From: a virus
Length of the DNA stretch: 20,338 nucleotides
IMG/VR virus record: IMGVR_UViG_3300003495_000026
Coordinates: 5 to 20,342 of that record
Direction: 5' to 3' (one strand)
Each line of letters opens with the position of its first letter. Within the stretch, counting starts at the first letter, position 1. The notes beneath the pieces are model-generated. The model had not been told where the DNA came from and did not search any database. It saw nothing but the letters and a program-made list of their open reading frames with translations. This document shows, piece by piece, positions 1 through 6,707 of the stretch. Position numbers and translations under genes: made by a program.

Positions 1-224
1 CTGGTGCTAAAGGCGACACTGGGTTAAAAGGTCCAACTGGAGCTACAGGTCCAACGGGCCCAACAGGTCTAACAGGTTCCGCAGGAACTAATGGAACTAA
101 TGGAACTGCTGGTGCTGCTGGAGCTAAAGGCGACACTGGGCCTACAGGGAATACACATTTATTAAATGTTACTTCTATCTCAACAGATATTGACGGCTAT
201 TTAGTATTCACAATGAAGGCATAA
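1..224 (+). CDS. Collagen-like tail fibre protein, C-terminal end (partial)
   Basis: The 5' end lies outside the window; the first full codon is at base 3. The visible 73 residues begin with 17 uninterrupted Gly-X-Y triplets ([12 protein letters not shown] and so on), rich in Thr, Pro, Ala and Asn. They end in a 22-residue non-collagenous tail finishing FTMKA. Collagen-like triplets are well known in phage fibre and appendage proteins, where they form trimeric rods, and the short tail could serve as a trimer cap. Its position beside other fibre-like and membrane genes fits a virion appendage. Imperfectly repeated DNA (two copies of GGAGCTAAAGGCGACACTGGG-like units) suggests growth by unit duplication. 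The collagen-type repeat is certain; the fibre role is inferred because the N-terminal attachment domain is not visible. Confidence 0.8.
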   Translation, partial: GAKGDTGLKGPTGATGPTGPTGLTGSAGTNGTNGTAGAAGAKGDTGPTGNTHLLNVTSISTDIDGYLVFTMKA

Positions 225-226
225 GA

Positions 227-652
227 ATGGCTAAAACTAAAACAAATAAAGAGTATTTAGAAAATTTAGAAACTACGCTAGCAGAGATAAAAAAGCATCT
301 ACCTAATGGAGATCTAAAGCAAATACAAATAACCTTAGAAGGAATCTCCGTAAAGCAAGAGGATATAGTTGTAGATATTGCAGAACTTAAAGAAGTTATT
401 GATAAACTTCAAAAAAATATATATAACCCAGAGGACGGTTTTGTGGTCAGGATAAACAAAAATACTGACTATAGAAGATTTATAGAAAGCCTGCAAAGCA
501 AAGGAGTCTGGGCTAACGCCTCCAAAAAAATAGATAGACTATGGGATTGGAGGGACTCAGTTAACCGAGCTCTTTGGGTCGTTTATGCGGCTGTTATTGG
601 TCTTTTATTAAAATTAGTTTTTTTTGGGGGAACCACTAGTGCTATTTTATAA
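227..652 (+). CDS. Coiled-coil protein with C-terminal membrane helix
   Basis: This is a 141-residue protein I do not recognise by name. Residues about 8-64 are charged and heptad-like and probably form a coiled coil. Residues about 115-133 (ALWVVYAAVIGLLLKLVFF) form one clear hydrophobic helix followed by a short tail. A helical domain plus one C-terminal membrane anchor recalls the layout of XhlA-type holin-associated proteins, but no family motif confirms that. It starts 2 bases after the fibre gene stops and overlaps the next small membrane ORF by 29 bases. The pair may act together at the inner membrane (inference). The region encoding the end of the helix contains a run of 8 T followed by 5 G. 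Confidence 0.7.
   Translation: MAKTKTNKEYLENLETTLAEIKKHLPNGDLKQIQITLEGISVKQEDIVVDIAELKEVIDKLQKNIYNPEDGFVVRINKNTDYRRFIESLQSKGVWANASKKIDRLWDWRDSVNRALWVVYAAVIGLLLKLVFFGGTTSAIL
618..630 (+). other. T8-G5 homopolymer tract at a gene overlap
   Basis: Eight T then five G lie inside the end of the upstream membrane gene, next to the possible starts of the downstream membrane ORF. The two frames differ by +1 (equivalently -2). The tract could be an indel-prone or sequencing-error site, a ribosome slippage site, or chance. The G run also lies 8 bases before the alternative GTG start at 639 and might weakly serve as a ribosome binding site. Confidence 0.4.
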
Positions 653-809
653 AAAAGAAAAAATAGGAAATACACAAGCAGTGCTTTTAAATGCCTCTTT
701 TGTCTGCTTAATAAGTTCCCTTCTTTATATGTCTCTCACAAGATGGGGCAGCGGTATAGGTTTTTTAATTTCTTTTTTACTATATAGCTCTGCAAAAATA
801 ATTAAATAA
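624..809 (+). CDS. Small two-helix membrane protein (holin-like size)
   Basis: Up to 61 residues, with two hydrophobic stretches (about residues 18-38 and 43-57), short charged linkers and a basic end (AKIIK). There is no ATG at the front: the longest version starts at a TTG (624), and a GTG at 639 gives a 56-residue version. The start is therefore uncertain. Overlap with the preceding membrane gene suggests translational coupling or a frameshift product. Small size and two membrane helices fit a class II holin, but many phage membrane proteins look like this, and no lysin is visible nearby. Real coding is likely because the frame is open up to the next gene, which starts 2 bases after the stop. 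Confidence 0.5.
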   Translation: MGEPLVLFYKKEKIGNTQAVLLNASFVCLISSLLYMSLTRWGSGIGFLISFLLYSSAKIIK

Positions 810-811
810 AT

Positions 812-1693
812 ATGAATATAAAAATATTCACATGGATCCTAGGCCTTAGCGCCTTTTTTATTGCCGGTAATGCGGCATTTTTTAGCATTACTGGCATTGC
901 TTATTTATTTTCTGGCTCTTTTTGGCCAGTAGTAATGATGGCCGGGTCTCTTGAGCTTGGAAAATTAGTATCCGCTAGTTTTCTTTATAGATATTGGGAT
1001 AAGATAAATAATTTATTAAAGATTTATATGCTAGTAGGTATTATAGTGTTAGTAGGAATAACCTCTATGGGAATTTTTGGATATTTATCTAAAGCATATC
1101 AAGGAGCTACTGTATCTATTGAAAGAATTTATACCAAACAAACAGCATATGAAGAAGAATTAAAGGTATCTAGAGAAGATAAAAAATACTTAACTGAAGA
1201 GCTACAAATACAAATAAAAGAGTTACCTGAGAATTATATAACTGCTAAACGTAACCTACGGCAGACGTATAATATCCAAATTGCCAATAAAGCTAAGCAA
1301 ATTTCAAAAATATTGGAGCAACTCAATATATTAAAATTAACATTAATAGATTCTGGAGTAGATGCGGGGCCTATATTATACATAGCTAAAGCATTTGGAA
1401 CAACTATAGACACAGTATCTAAGTGGATTATATTAGTTTTAATTGTAGTATTTGATCCATTAGCACTTGCTTTAATAATTGCTTTTAATGTTGCAATAGA
1501 GAAAGGTATAGAAAAACCTACACCAAGTGTTGTACAAAAATTAAAGCGTAGAAAAACCTACGAAGATAATAAACCAAAGAATAGTTCTTTAGAGGAACCA
1601 GTGGCAAAGAATCCCACATTACGGAGTAAGAAGAAAAATAATCCAGATGATACTCCAGCAGACTGGGTTACTCACTACCCAGACCAGCTCTAG
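812..1693 (+). CDS. Four-helix membrane protein with central coiled coil
   Basis: A 293-residue integral membrane protein. Hydrophobic segments lie at about residues 5-28, 32-57 and 70-93, and a fourth at about 204-229 (WIILVLIVVFDPLALALII). Between the third and fourth is a long charged helical region (about 103-180) that probably forms a coiled coil. The last 60 residues are basic and polar. I recall similar proteins, with a G-AAxFSIxG-type first helix, a LELGKLVSA-type second helix and a final FDPLA helix, as common and unnamed in large marine phages; I cannot verify this here. Function is unknown: it could reshape the host membrane or take part in lysis or injection. The intergenic gap after it suggests it ends a transcription segment. 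Confidence 0.8.
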   Translation: MNIKIFTWILGLSAFFIAGNAAFFSITGIAYLFSGSFWPVVMMAGSLELGKLVSASFLYRYWDKINNLLKIYMLVGIIVLVGITSMGIFGYLSKAYQGATVSIERIYTKQTAYEEELKVSREDKKYLTEELQIQIKELPENYITAKRNLRQTYNIQIANKAKQISKILEQLNILKLTLIDSGVDAGPILYIAKAFGTTIDTVSKWIILVLIVVFDPLALALIIAFNVAIEKGIEKPTPSVVQKLKRRKTYEDNKPKNSSLEEPVAKNPTLRSKKKNNPDDTPADWVTHYPDQL

Positions 1694-1762
1694 ATTGACA
1701 TAACTGGAATATAGAACAGCCATTGAGATGTATTAAATAATTAAAATTTGGAGATTTGAATA
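1694..1762 (+). promoter_or_regulatory. Intergenic leader with ribosome binding site
   Basis: One of only two sizeable gaps. It ends in an AT-rich stretch (TATTAAATAA at 1731-1740, TTAAAATTT at 1741-1749) followed by GGAGA at 1750-1754, 8 bases before the ATG at 1763. A promoter is plausible here but no proven consensus is present. A TTGACA at 1695-1700 has no matching -10 box at the right spacing. Confidence 0.4.
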
Positions 1763-2278
1763 ATGCCATTAAATGTAGATATTATAACACGCTTAGCTAA
1801 AGGCTCTCCTCTCACCGTAAGTGAGTTAGACCTTAACTTTGAAAATTTAAAGACTGCGGCTTTAAATGCTTATTCACATGCCGAAGAGGTTGTTGGGGGC
1901 AATATTGATTGGAGTCAAATTAGTTTTTCGCTGGACGGCTGGACTACTTCCAAAGATTCTCTTAATCTTTTAATCGATTTTGATATAGATGAAGCTAGCT
2001 ATGATGCCAATATTGCAGCATCTTTAGGAGCGGGTCAGTCTTTATCTTTGGGGGGCGGCCAAGCTACTTCCTTTATAAATGCAAAAAATTCGCTAGAAGT
2101 TAATTCAACTCAAAATGATGGACTAAATTTGTTAGATTTAAAAGTAAGCAATTCTAGCATGTTTGCTGTCGACAAAGATGGAATAATGTTTCTATCAACT
2201 AATTCAACCCCCTCCACAGTCGTATCAGGTGCTGTGTGGTTTGATGGATCAAATTTACAACTCGGTATAAGTTCATAA
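1763..2278 (+). CDS. Small tail-fibre-like structural protein
   Basis: 171 residues. The N-terminal segment (RLAKGSPLTVSELDLNFENL, residues 10-29) matches a motif style seen at the front of marine phage fibre proteins (GSPLT..ELD.NF..L), which I take as an attachment segment. The middle is rich in Ser, Gly, Asn and Asp with alternating small and hydrophobic residues, and the end (DKDGIMFL...GAVWFDGSNLQLG) resembles beta-rich fibre tips. It is much shorter than usual fibres, so it may be a short fibre, an adaptor, or the remnant of a longer fibre. It has a good ribosome binding site and follows an intergenic gap, which suggests its own expression control. Confidence 0.55.
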   Translation: MPLNVDIITRLAKGSPLTVSELDLNFENLKTAALNAYSHAEEVVGGNIDWSQISFSLDGWTTSKDSLNLLIDFDIDEASYDANIAASLGAGQSLSLGGGQATSFINAKNSLEVNSTQNDGLNLLDLKVSNSSMFAVDKDGIMFLSTNSTPSTVVSGAVWFDGSNLQLGISS

Positions 2279-2518
2279 ATGGAGCCTCTTCTTCCGCATG
2301 AAAAAGAGTTTCTTAAAAAAGAAATTAGAGAATCAATATTTGAGATTGATGACATAGCATTTATTCTAAAATGTATTGCTAATTCTAAAATTGATGGCAT
2401 AGACTTGCAACAGGCTGTAATTACTGTTGACAAGTTACAGAAGAAATATAGAGACTTTAAAATTATTGAGGAAAAAAAACCCAATAAAGATATAATAGCT
2501 AAGGATAAGCAATACTAA
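2279..2518 (+). CDS. Small charged helical protein, unknown
   Basis: 79 residues, starting directly after the previous stop codon (TAA ATG). It is rich in Lys, Glu and Ile, predicted mostly helical by eye, with no Cys motif, signal peptide or membrane segment. I do not recognise a family. Tight spacing suggests co-translation with the small fibre-like gene before it, perhaps as a chaperone or assembly partner (inference only). Confidence 0.6.
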   Translation: MEPLLPHEKEFLKKEIRESIFEIDDIAFILKCIANSKIDGIDLQQAVITVDKLQKKYRDFKIIEEKKPNKDIIAKDKQY

Positions 2519-2538
2519 CTAAATGGATTATACAACGG

Positions 2539-3324
2539 ATGCAAAGTTTAGTAAACTCCCGAGCAAACTATAGAAAAAACTTTATAGATTATAATGCTTT
2601 TATAGAACTCTCTATGGGGATCAAGGGCTCTTATCCCTCTATAAAATATGATCCATCTGTAGATTTTGAACTCTTTCAAGAATTAAAAAGAAAGTTAAAA
2701 AGGGAACTAGATAGCAGAGAGGACAAACAAGAATTGATGGGGCTATCTGCGTCTCAAATTGGCTTACCTGTTCATGCAATATATATAGAGAAAGATACAA
2801 CTTCTTCTGTAATGTTAATAGATCCAAAAATTGGACCAAGTCCTAAAGACTCTAATCCGGAACTTTTTTTAAAATTAATAAAATGCCCTACCTCCCCCTC
2901 TCCCTACCACCTTGGTCTATTTATAAAATCAGCTATAATTAAGTCTGCTACTAGTAAACCCTATGTTCTTGAATACGATGCATCCGACCCGACCTTTACT
3001 TTTTCTGCTAATTTACAAAGAATAATTTGGGCAGATAATGGATTCTTACCTGGAGATGATACCCCTACTCCTATTAACTACTCTAAGGCCTGTGATATAA
3101 TAGAAAGATCTGCAGCCTTTAAAAAACACTTTAGATGTACAATACATAGAAAAGAGATAACTAATATTTTAAAACAACCTTTAATTATTGACAGTTTAAA
3201 CATACATGAAAAAAATACATCCAGTCTTCATAAAAACTTACTGCAATTATTAGCCAATAATATTAATAAAGAATGGATTGAAATACCTTCCATAAATTTA
3301 TTTAAAGAAAAAATAATAAGTTAA
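2539..3324 (+). CDS. Peptide deformylase-like protein, catalytic motif lost
   Basis: 261 residues. Residues 68-75 (GLSASQIG) match deformylase motif 1 (G-h-G-h-S/A-A-x-Q). MLIDPKIGPSP (92-102) matches the following NPkI strand, and Cys116 lies about where the motif 2 Cys (EGCLS) would be. Where motif 3 (HEXDH-L-N-G) should be, the protein has RIIWADNG (161-168): the NG remains but both metal-binding histidines and the catalytic Glu are gone. A further 90 residues follow that normal deformylases lack. Many marine phages carry active deformylase, so this looks like a repurposed or decaying copy. The reading frame is intact, so it is not a simple pseudogene. GroES follows. A 16-codon ORF starting at ATG 2523 overlaps its start. 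Confidence 0.55.
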   Translation: MQSLVNSRANYRKNFIDYNAFIELSMGIKGSYPSIKYDPSVDFELFQELKRKLKRELDSREDKQELMGLSASQIGLPVHAIYIEKDTTSSVMLIDPKIGPSPKDSNPELFLKLIKCPTSPSPYHLGLFIKSAIIKSATSKPYVLEYDASDPTFTFSANLQRIIWADNGFLPGDDTPTPINYSKACDIIERSAAFKKHFRCTIHRKEITNILKQPLIIDSLNIHEKNTSSLHKNLLQLLANNINKEWIEIPSINLFKEKIIS

Positions 3325-3386
3325 TGCTTGATCCCTAATATATTTTTTCTTAAATTTAGGTACGAATAACATAGGAGAATATTCAA
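3325..3386 (+). promoter_or_regulatory. Intergenic leader of groES with ribosome binding site
   Basis: A 62-base AT-rich gap. AGGAGA at 3373-3378 lies 8 bases before the groES ATG and fixes that start. A CTTAAATTTAGG element (3349-3360) resembles AT-rich elements before the genes at 1763 and 19854 and may be part of a promoter, but this is weak. A CCTAA/TTAGG inverted pair (3334-3338 and 3356-3360) has only 5 base pairs and a long loop. Confidence 0.4.
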
Positions 3387-3683
3387 ATGAGTTTTAAATT
3401 AAAACCAAAACAAGACAGAATAATAATTAAACCAGAGGAAGTTAGTGATATTTCTGAAGGCGGAATAATTATACCCGATGGTGCAAAAGAAAGACCCAAA
3501 GAAGCTACTGTTATAGCTGTTGGTCCTGGATTATGGGAATCCTCTATAAATGGATACAGAGTTCCAGATGTACGAGTGGGAGAAGTTGTAATGTTCGCAA
3601 AATATGCAGGAATGAAAGTAATGGTGGATACAATAGACTATCTAATAATAAAAGAATCGGACATCATCGCGTCCCATAGTTAA
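3387..3683 (+). CDS. groES: GroES-type co-chaperonin (Cpn10)
   Basis: 98 residues, the normal Cpn10 length. The start LKPKQDRIIIKPEE matches the GroES first strand (L.P..DRv.vk). The segment SDISEGGIIIPDGAKERP (20-37) corresponds to the mobile loop with its GGI-type hydrophobic tripeptide that docks on GroEL. TVIAVGPG (41-48), VGEVVMFAKYAG (64-75) and the closing DYLIIKESDIIA (84-95) match the family's later strands. Phage co-chaperonins such as T4 gp31 replace or assist host GroES for folding the major capsid protein, and the same role is likely here because it lies in the late region. It has a strong ribosome binding site after an intergenic gap. A cytoplasmic heptamer cap working with host GroEL is expected. 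Confidence 0.92.
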   Translation: MSFKLKPKQDRIIIKPEEVSDISEGGIIIPDGAKERPKEATVIAVGPGLWESSINGYRVPDVRVGEVVMFAKYAGMKVMVDTIDYLIIKESDIIASHS

Positions 3684-3684
3684 A

Positions 3685-4014
3685 ATGCCTAAGCATTGTT
3701 GGACCCCTTCTAAAATCCTAGAAAATATTCTAGAGCTTCCTGAAAACAAAAGATACTCCACATACGTTAAGCAAACAAATGGAGCTTTGTGGAAAGCAGC
3801 TCAGAGGCATTTTGGATCCTGGAAAAATGCAATAGAAGCGGCAGATATGAATTACGAGAAAGTAGTAAAATGGGGCCCACGTAAAGCATATAATAAAGGA
3901 GCGGGGGGCCTGTGTACGTTTCCTGGATGTTCTAAAAAACATCACGCAAATGACTTATGCCAACATCATGATAATATGATGCGATATAAATTAAAACAAG
4001 AAAGACATATCTAA
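3685..4014 (+). CDS. Homing-endonuclease-type repeat plus zinc-knuckle DNA-binding protein
   Basis: 109 residues in two parts. Residues about 6-57 (WTPSKILENI ... ALWKAAQRHFGSWKNAIEAA) match the homing endonuclease-associated (HNH) repeat, with the hallmark L..AA.R.FGSW..A...A helix-turn-helix-like pattern. Residues 77-95 carry C77-x4-C82-x9-C92-x2-H95, a likely zinc site also common in phage-encoded DNA-binding and HNH-like proteins (C...GC.....LC..H). There is no HNH catalytic core, so it is probably a DNA-binding protein derived from, or trimmed from, a mobile endonuclease. It starts one base after groES stops. A transcription regulator or a partner of a homing system are both possible. 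Confidence 0.6.
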   Translation: MPKHCWTPSKILENILELPENKRYSTYVKQTNGALWKAAQRHFGSWKNAIEAADMNYEKVVKWGPRKAYNKGAGGLCTFPGCSKKHHANDLCQHHDNMMRYKLKQERHI

Positions 4015-4022
4015 TATACAAT

Positions 4023-4430
4023 ATGATTGTAATACATAACCACGCTGATGGTACATTTTCACCAATACATTATCCACGAAAATCCTTACCTGCCTACTTA
4101 AGTCAGCAGGTTAAAAGTGTTTTTGATTTAGAAGAGGTAGATTCAATTAAAATTGAGTTTAATATGTTATTTCACCTAGAGTTACCTAAAAGTTTAAGAG
4201 TAAGCAGATTTGTTAAAAATAAGCTTAAGTGTTATTTTGGAAAGGACTATACGGTCATAAGCATACCCACCACGCACTTTCAGATAGCCGAGACTGAGGG
4301 AATTCCAAAGAATTTAAGCTCGGGGGATACTCTATGGAAAGATATTATTATACTACCTACAAAATTAGAAAGAGCACTATTAAGATATATGGATAAATTT
4401 AAAGAGTTTACTATAAATGGCTTATCTTAG
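4023..4430 (+). CDS. Unknown protein, 135 residues
   Basis: Not recognised. The protein is soluble with mixed alpha/beta character, starting MIVIHNHADGTFSP and containing a basic segment around residues 59-75 (SRFVKNKLKCYFGKDY). There is no signal peptide or membrane helix. Its end overlaps the next gene by 14 bases, indicating translational coupling with that 368-residue protein, so the two may form a complex (inference). No strong ribosome binding site precedes its ATG. Confidence 0.6.
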   Translation: MIVIHNHADGTFSPIHYPRKSLPAYLSQQVKSVFDLEEVDSIKIEFNMLFHLELPKSLRVSRFVKNKLKCYFGKDYTVISIPTTHFQIAETEGIPKNLSSGDTLWKDIIILPTKLERALLRYMDKFKEFTINGLS

Positions 4431-5523
4431 ACGACCTAAAAAAATAAGATTAAAAAAAACAGTTTTTGGAGATCAGCCTATACGAGCTATTCCAGTTATA
4501 AGTGCTCAAGAAAGTTTGCCTTTTGATTTACAAATAGATCAATTAGAAAGTGAATATGATGATAATGTAAAATTATCATTATTAGAAAGAGGTGAGAAAA
4601 AAATAACAGAACTAGAAAATACCATAAAAGATAATCTAAAAGACATGTCTATAGTATTGGATCCAGAGAGTAATATGACTCTTATTAAAGCCGCCTCCCA
4701 GCTCAAACAGGAACCTACGGCCGTTCTAGATTTTGAAGTTATAGATAGGGCTATAGATATTGCTATGGATTCCCATCTACATGGTAATGGTTTTGATCCA
4801 GTTGCAGCCATTATGGGATTTCACGGAGCAGACGATAATGGAATGCCCCTAGCCCCAGTCCCTAGAATAGCTATGGACTGTATACAGATGCAAAACTTAG
4901 ATAATATCCCAGACCCAGAAGATAGTGATTATGAATTAGATAATATAGACAATATTACTATGGAGGCGGGGGAAGTTACTCTTGTAGATTTATTAAGAAA
5001 GCTCTGGCTGATTTTAAAATACTTTCCGGGATCAGACATTGTTGGTATGCTTAAAAAAATGTTACCAAAGAAAAAATGGTATACTAAACCAATAATAAAA
5101 GTAATAAAAGCTGCCATAAAATGGGTAGAGTGTAAATTAATAAATCCTGCCTATTTTCTTCTATTTGGAGAAGCTAGAGACTGTTCAGAGGAAGAAGAAG
5201 AGGACGAAACAGATTATAAAACTGAAAGCTATGATTTTGATCCCAGCACTCTTGATGGAACAGGACTAGATTGTATAGAAGCATCTTCGACAGTAATGCT
5301 TTGGATGATGAATAATATTACAGCTGGGGGACTTTCAGAAAGTGACGATTTAAAAAATCTAATGCATATAAAAGAGCAAAGAAGTAATCATGAAGCTAAT
5401 AAATATGGAACAATTAATAATTCGATAAAAAATAAAGATAAATTTTCTGATAGAATAGAATCTTTAAATGAACCAACTAATACAATTCCTAGGTATAAAA
5501 AAAGATATTTTAATAATCAATGA
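4417..5523 (+). CDS. Unknown 368-residue protein, possible minor virion protein
   Basis: Not recognised. Visible regions are a basic N-terminus (residues 1-15), a charged possible coiled coil (about 41-75), an acidic Asp-rich linker (161-180), an amphipathic or hydrophobic stretch (about 188-250, rich in Leu, Ile, Trp and Lys), an acidic run (258-266, mostly Glu/Asp) and a basic polar end. There are no catalytic motifs. Amphipathic helices between charged linkers, plus the late-region position, suggest a structural or assembly protein rather than an enzyme. It overlaps the previous gene by 14 bases and the next by 4 bases (ATGA). Confidence 0.65.
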   Translation: MAYLRRPKKIRLKKTVFGDQPIRAIPVISAQESLPFDLQIDQLESEYDDNVKLSLLERGEKKITELENTIKDNLKDMSIVLDPESNMTLIKAASQLKQEPTAVLDFEVIDRAIDIAMDSHLHGNGFDPVAAIMGFHGADDNGMPLAPVPRIAMDCIQMQNLDNIPDPEDSDYELDNIDNITMEAGEVTLVDLLRKLWLILKYFPGSDIVGMLKKMLPKKKWYTKPIIKVIKAAIKWVECKLINPAYFLLFGEARDCSEEEEEDETDYKTESYDFDPSTLDGTGLDCIEASSTVMLWMMNNITAGGLSESDDLKNLMHIKEQRSNHEANKYGTINNSIKNKDKFSDRIESLNEPTNTIPRYKKRYFNNQ

Positions 5524-5774
5524 AACATAATTCATATCAACGGGAAATTTATCTAGGAGAATATAGAATAGAATGGGCTGATCAAAAAATAAGTTTGGAT
5601 TGTAGTTGCGGAACATTAGAATTAGAAGTATTTTCTGATACGTTTACTATATGCCCTGCGTGTAAAAGAAGGTACTCTATTCTTGAATTAATAAAGGTGG
5701 AAACTTATTTTGAAGATACAGATGATGATGATCTGGGAGATACTCTGGATTTTATGGAAAAAAATAACTGGTAA
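5520..5774 (+). CDS. Small zinc-ribbon protein
   Basis: 84 residues with four cysteines arranged as C28-x-C30 and C45-x2-C48, separated by a short beta-like segment. This fits a zinc ribbon, and the second half (CPACKRRY) is typical. The C-terminal third is acidic (EDTDDDDLGD). Zinc ribbons of this size bind nucleic acid or act as protein-interaction modules; the target is unknown. Its start overlaps the stop of the 368-residue gene (ATGA), so the two are probably co-translated. Confidence 0.65.
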   Translation: MKHNSYQREIYLGEYRIEWADQKISLDCSCGTLELEVFSDTFTICPACKRRYSILELIKVETYFEDTDDDDLGDTLDFMEKNNW

Positions 5775-5792
5775 CTAAAGGAATTAATATTT

Positions 5793-6083
5793 ATGAGAAA
5801 AAGTATATTAGATAAGCTAAGAGAGTTAAAGGCAAGAAAAAAAGCTTCTACCGTGTCTTCGGCTAAGGATAAAGAAGTTAATAGAAAAGATATAACCTTT
5901 CTTCCGTCAGATTCAAATTCTACATCAATTACTGAGCATATTAATAGTAGAATAGATATGCTAATGGAGGCTGCTGGGGGTTCTGAAGCTTATGAAGATA
6001 AGGGGTCTACGGTTAATTTTATAGATGATAGTAAGGGGTATATTATCACTATAGAATATACAAAAACCGTGAGCGTTGGATGA
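5793..6083 (+). CDS. Unknown small protein, 96 residues
   Basis: Not recognised. It has a strongly basic N-terminal helix (residues 1-19, K/R-rich), a Ser/Thr/Asp-rich middle, and an end with beta-like alternation (GYIITIEYTKTVSV). AAAGGA at 5777-5782 is a reasonable ribosome binding site 10 bases before the ATG. Its stop overlaps the ClpP-like gene by 4 bases, so it may be a partner or substrate-related protein of that protease (inference). Confidence 0.55.
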   Translation: MRKSILDKLRELKARKKASTVSSAKDKEVNRKDITFLPSDSNSTSITEHINSRIDMLMEAAGGSEAYEDKGSTVNFIDDSKGYIITIEYTKTVSVG

Positions 6084-6706
6084 ATAGAATTATATTTATA
6101 ATAGAAGAAATATCCTCAGAGGGGGGACAGGATTCTTTAGTAAGGAGGGTAACAGAGCAACTATTATTTCTAGAGAGTCGTAGTAAGGAGCCAATTCATG
6201 TATTTATAGATACTGGCGGCGGTAATGTTCAAACTGCTTTGTGTCTTTTTGAATTATTTAAAATTTGTAGATCCCCAATATACACTTACGGACTATCAGA
6301 GGTTAGCTCCGCAGGAATATTACTATTTTTAGCCGGATCAAAACGTTTTTCATTAAAATACACTCAGTTTATGTCCCACCCAAGTATCTTATCTATGACA
6401 GCATCCTCCGAGGATTTCGAAGCTACTTCTGAGTCACTATTAATTCAAGGGTCACAAGTTAAACAAATATTTAAATCTACTTTAAAAATAAGTGATAAAA
6501 AGTTTAAAGACTTGCACTCTAGTACTCATTATATATGGCCAAAAGAAGCATTAAAATTAAAAATAGTAACTTCAATAATCGACAAGCTTCCAATAGTGGT
6601 TATTGAAGAATCCAGCCAGTTTTCTGAAAAAGATATGGAGTATATAGAAAAAGCAACCAGTTTTTATAAAGAATCTAAAAAACATTTATTAGCAGCGGAT
6701 TATTAA
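6080..6706 (+). CDS. ClpP-like serine protease with substituted triad Asp
   Basis: 208 residues, the usual ClpP length. EPIHVFIDTGGGNV (37-50) matches the ClpP strand and glycine-rich oxyanion segment (I.l.INSpGG.v). EVSSAGILLFLAG (74-86) aligns with the nucleophile helix, placing Ser77 as catalytic Ser. MSHPS (98-102) gives catalytic His100. In the usual DRFLSAPEA segment holding the third residue, this protein has THYIWPKEA (149-157), so the Asp is replaced by Thr149. The fold is well supported, but activity could be weak or altered. ClpP-family proteases serve in phage prohead maturation or host proteolysis. Another protease gene sits beside the capsid gene, so this one probably has a different job. 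It could be a dominant-negative or accessory subunit for host ClpP (inference). Confidence 0.75.
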   Translation: MNRIIFIIEEISSEGGQDSLVRRVTEQLLFLESRSKEPIHVFIDTGGGNVQTALCLFELFKICRSPIYTYGLSEVSSAGILLFLAGSKRFSLKYTQFMSHPSILSMTASSEDFEATSESLLIQGSQVKQIFKSTLKISDKKFKDLHSSTHYIWPKEALKLKIVTSIIDKLPIVVIEESSQFSEKDMEYIEKATSFYKESKKHLLAADY

Positions 6707-6707
6707 T

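Noticed and set aside
803-812. TAAATAAATA resembling a T4 late promoter (TATAAATA)
   Set aside because: It abuts the ATG at 812, leaving no room for a leader, and such AT-rich strings are frequent here.
1695-1740. TTGACA with possible -10 boxes as a sigma-70 promoter
   Set aside because: The nearest TATAGA-like box is only about 9 bases away and the next AT-rich box is about 30 bases away; neither gives the normal 16-18 spacing.
2523-2573. Short ORF (16 codons) just before and overlapping the deformylase-like start
   Set aside because: Too short, with no homology or ribosome binding site visible; probably chance, though a leader peptide cannot be fully excluded.
3334-3360. CCTAA...TTAGG inverted repeat after the deformylase-like gene as a terminator
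   Set aside because: The stem has only 5 base pairs with a loop of about 17 bases and no T run after it.
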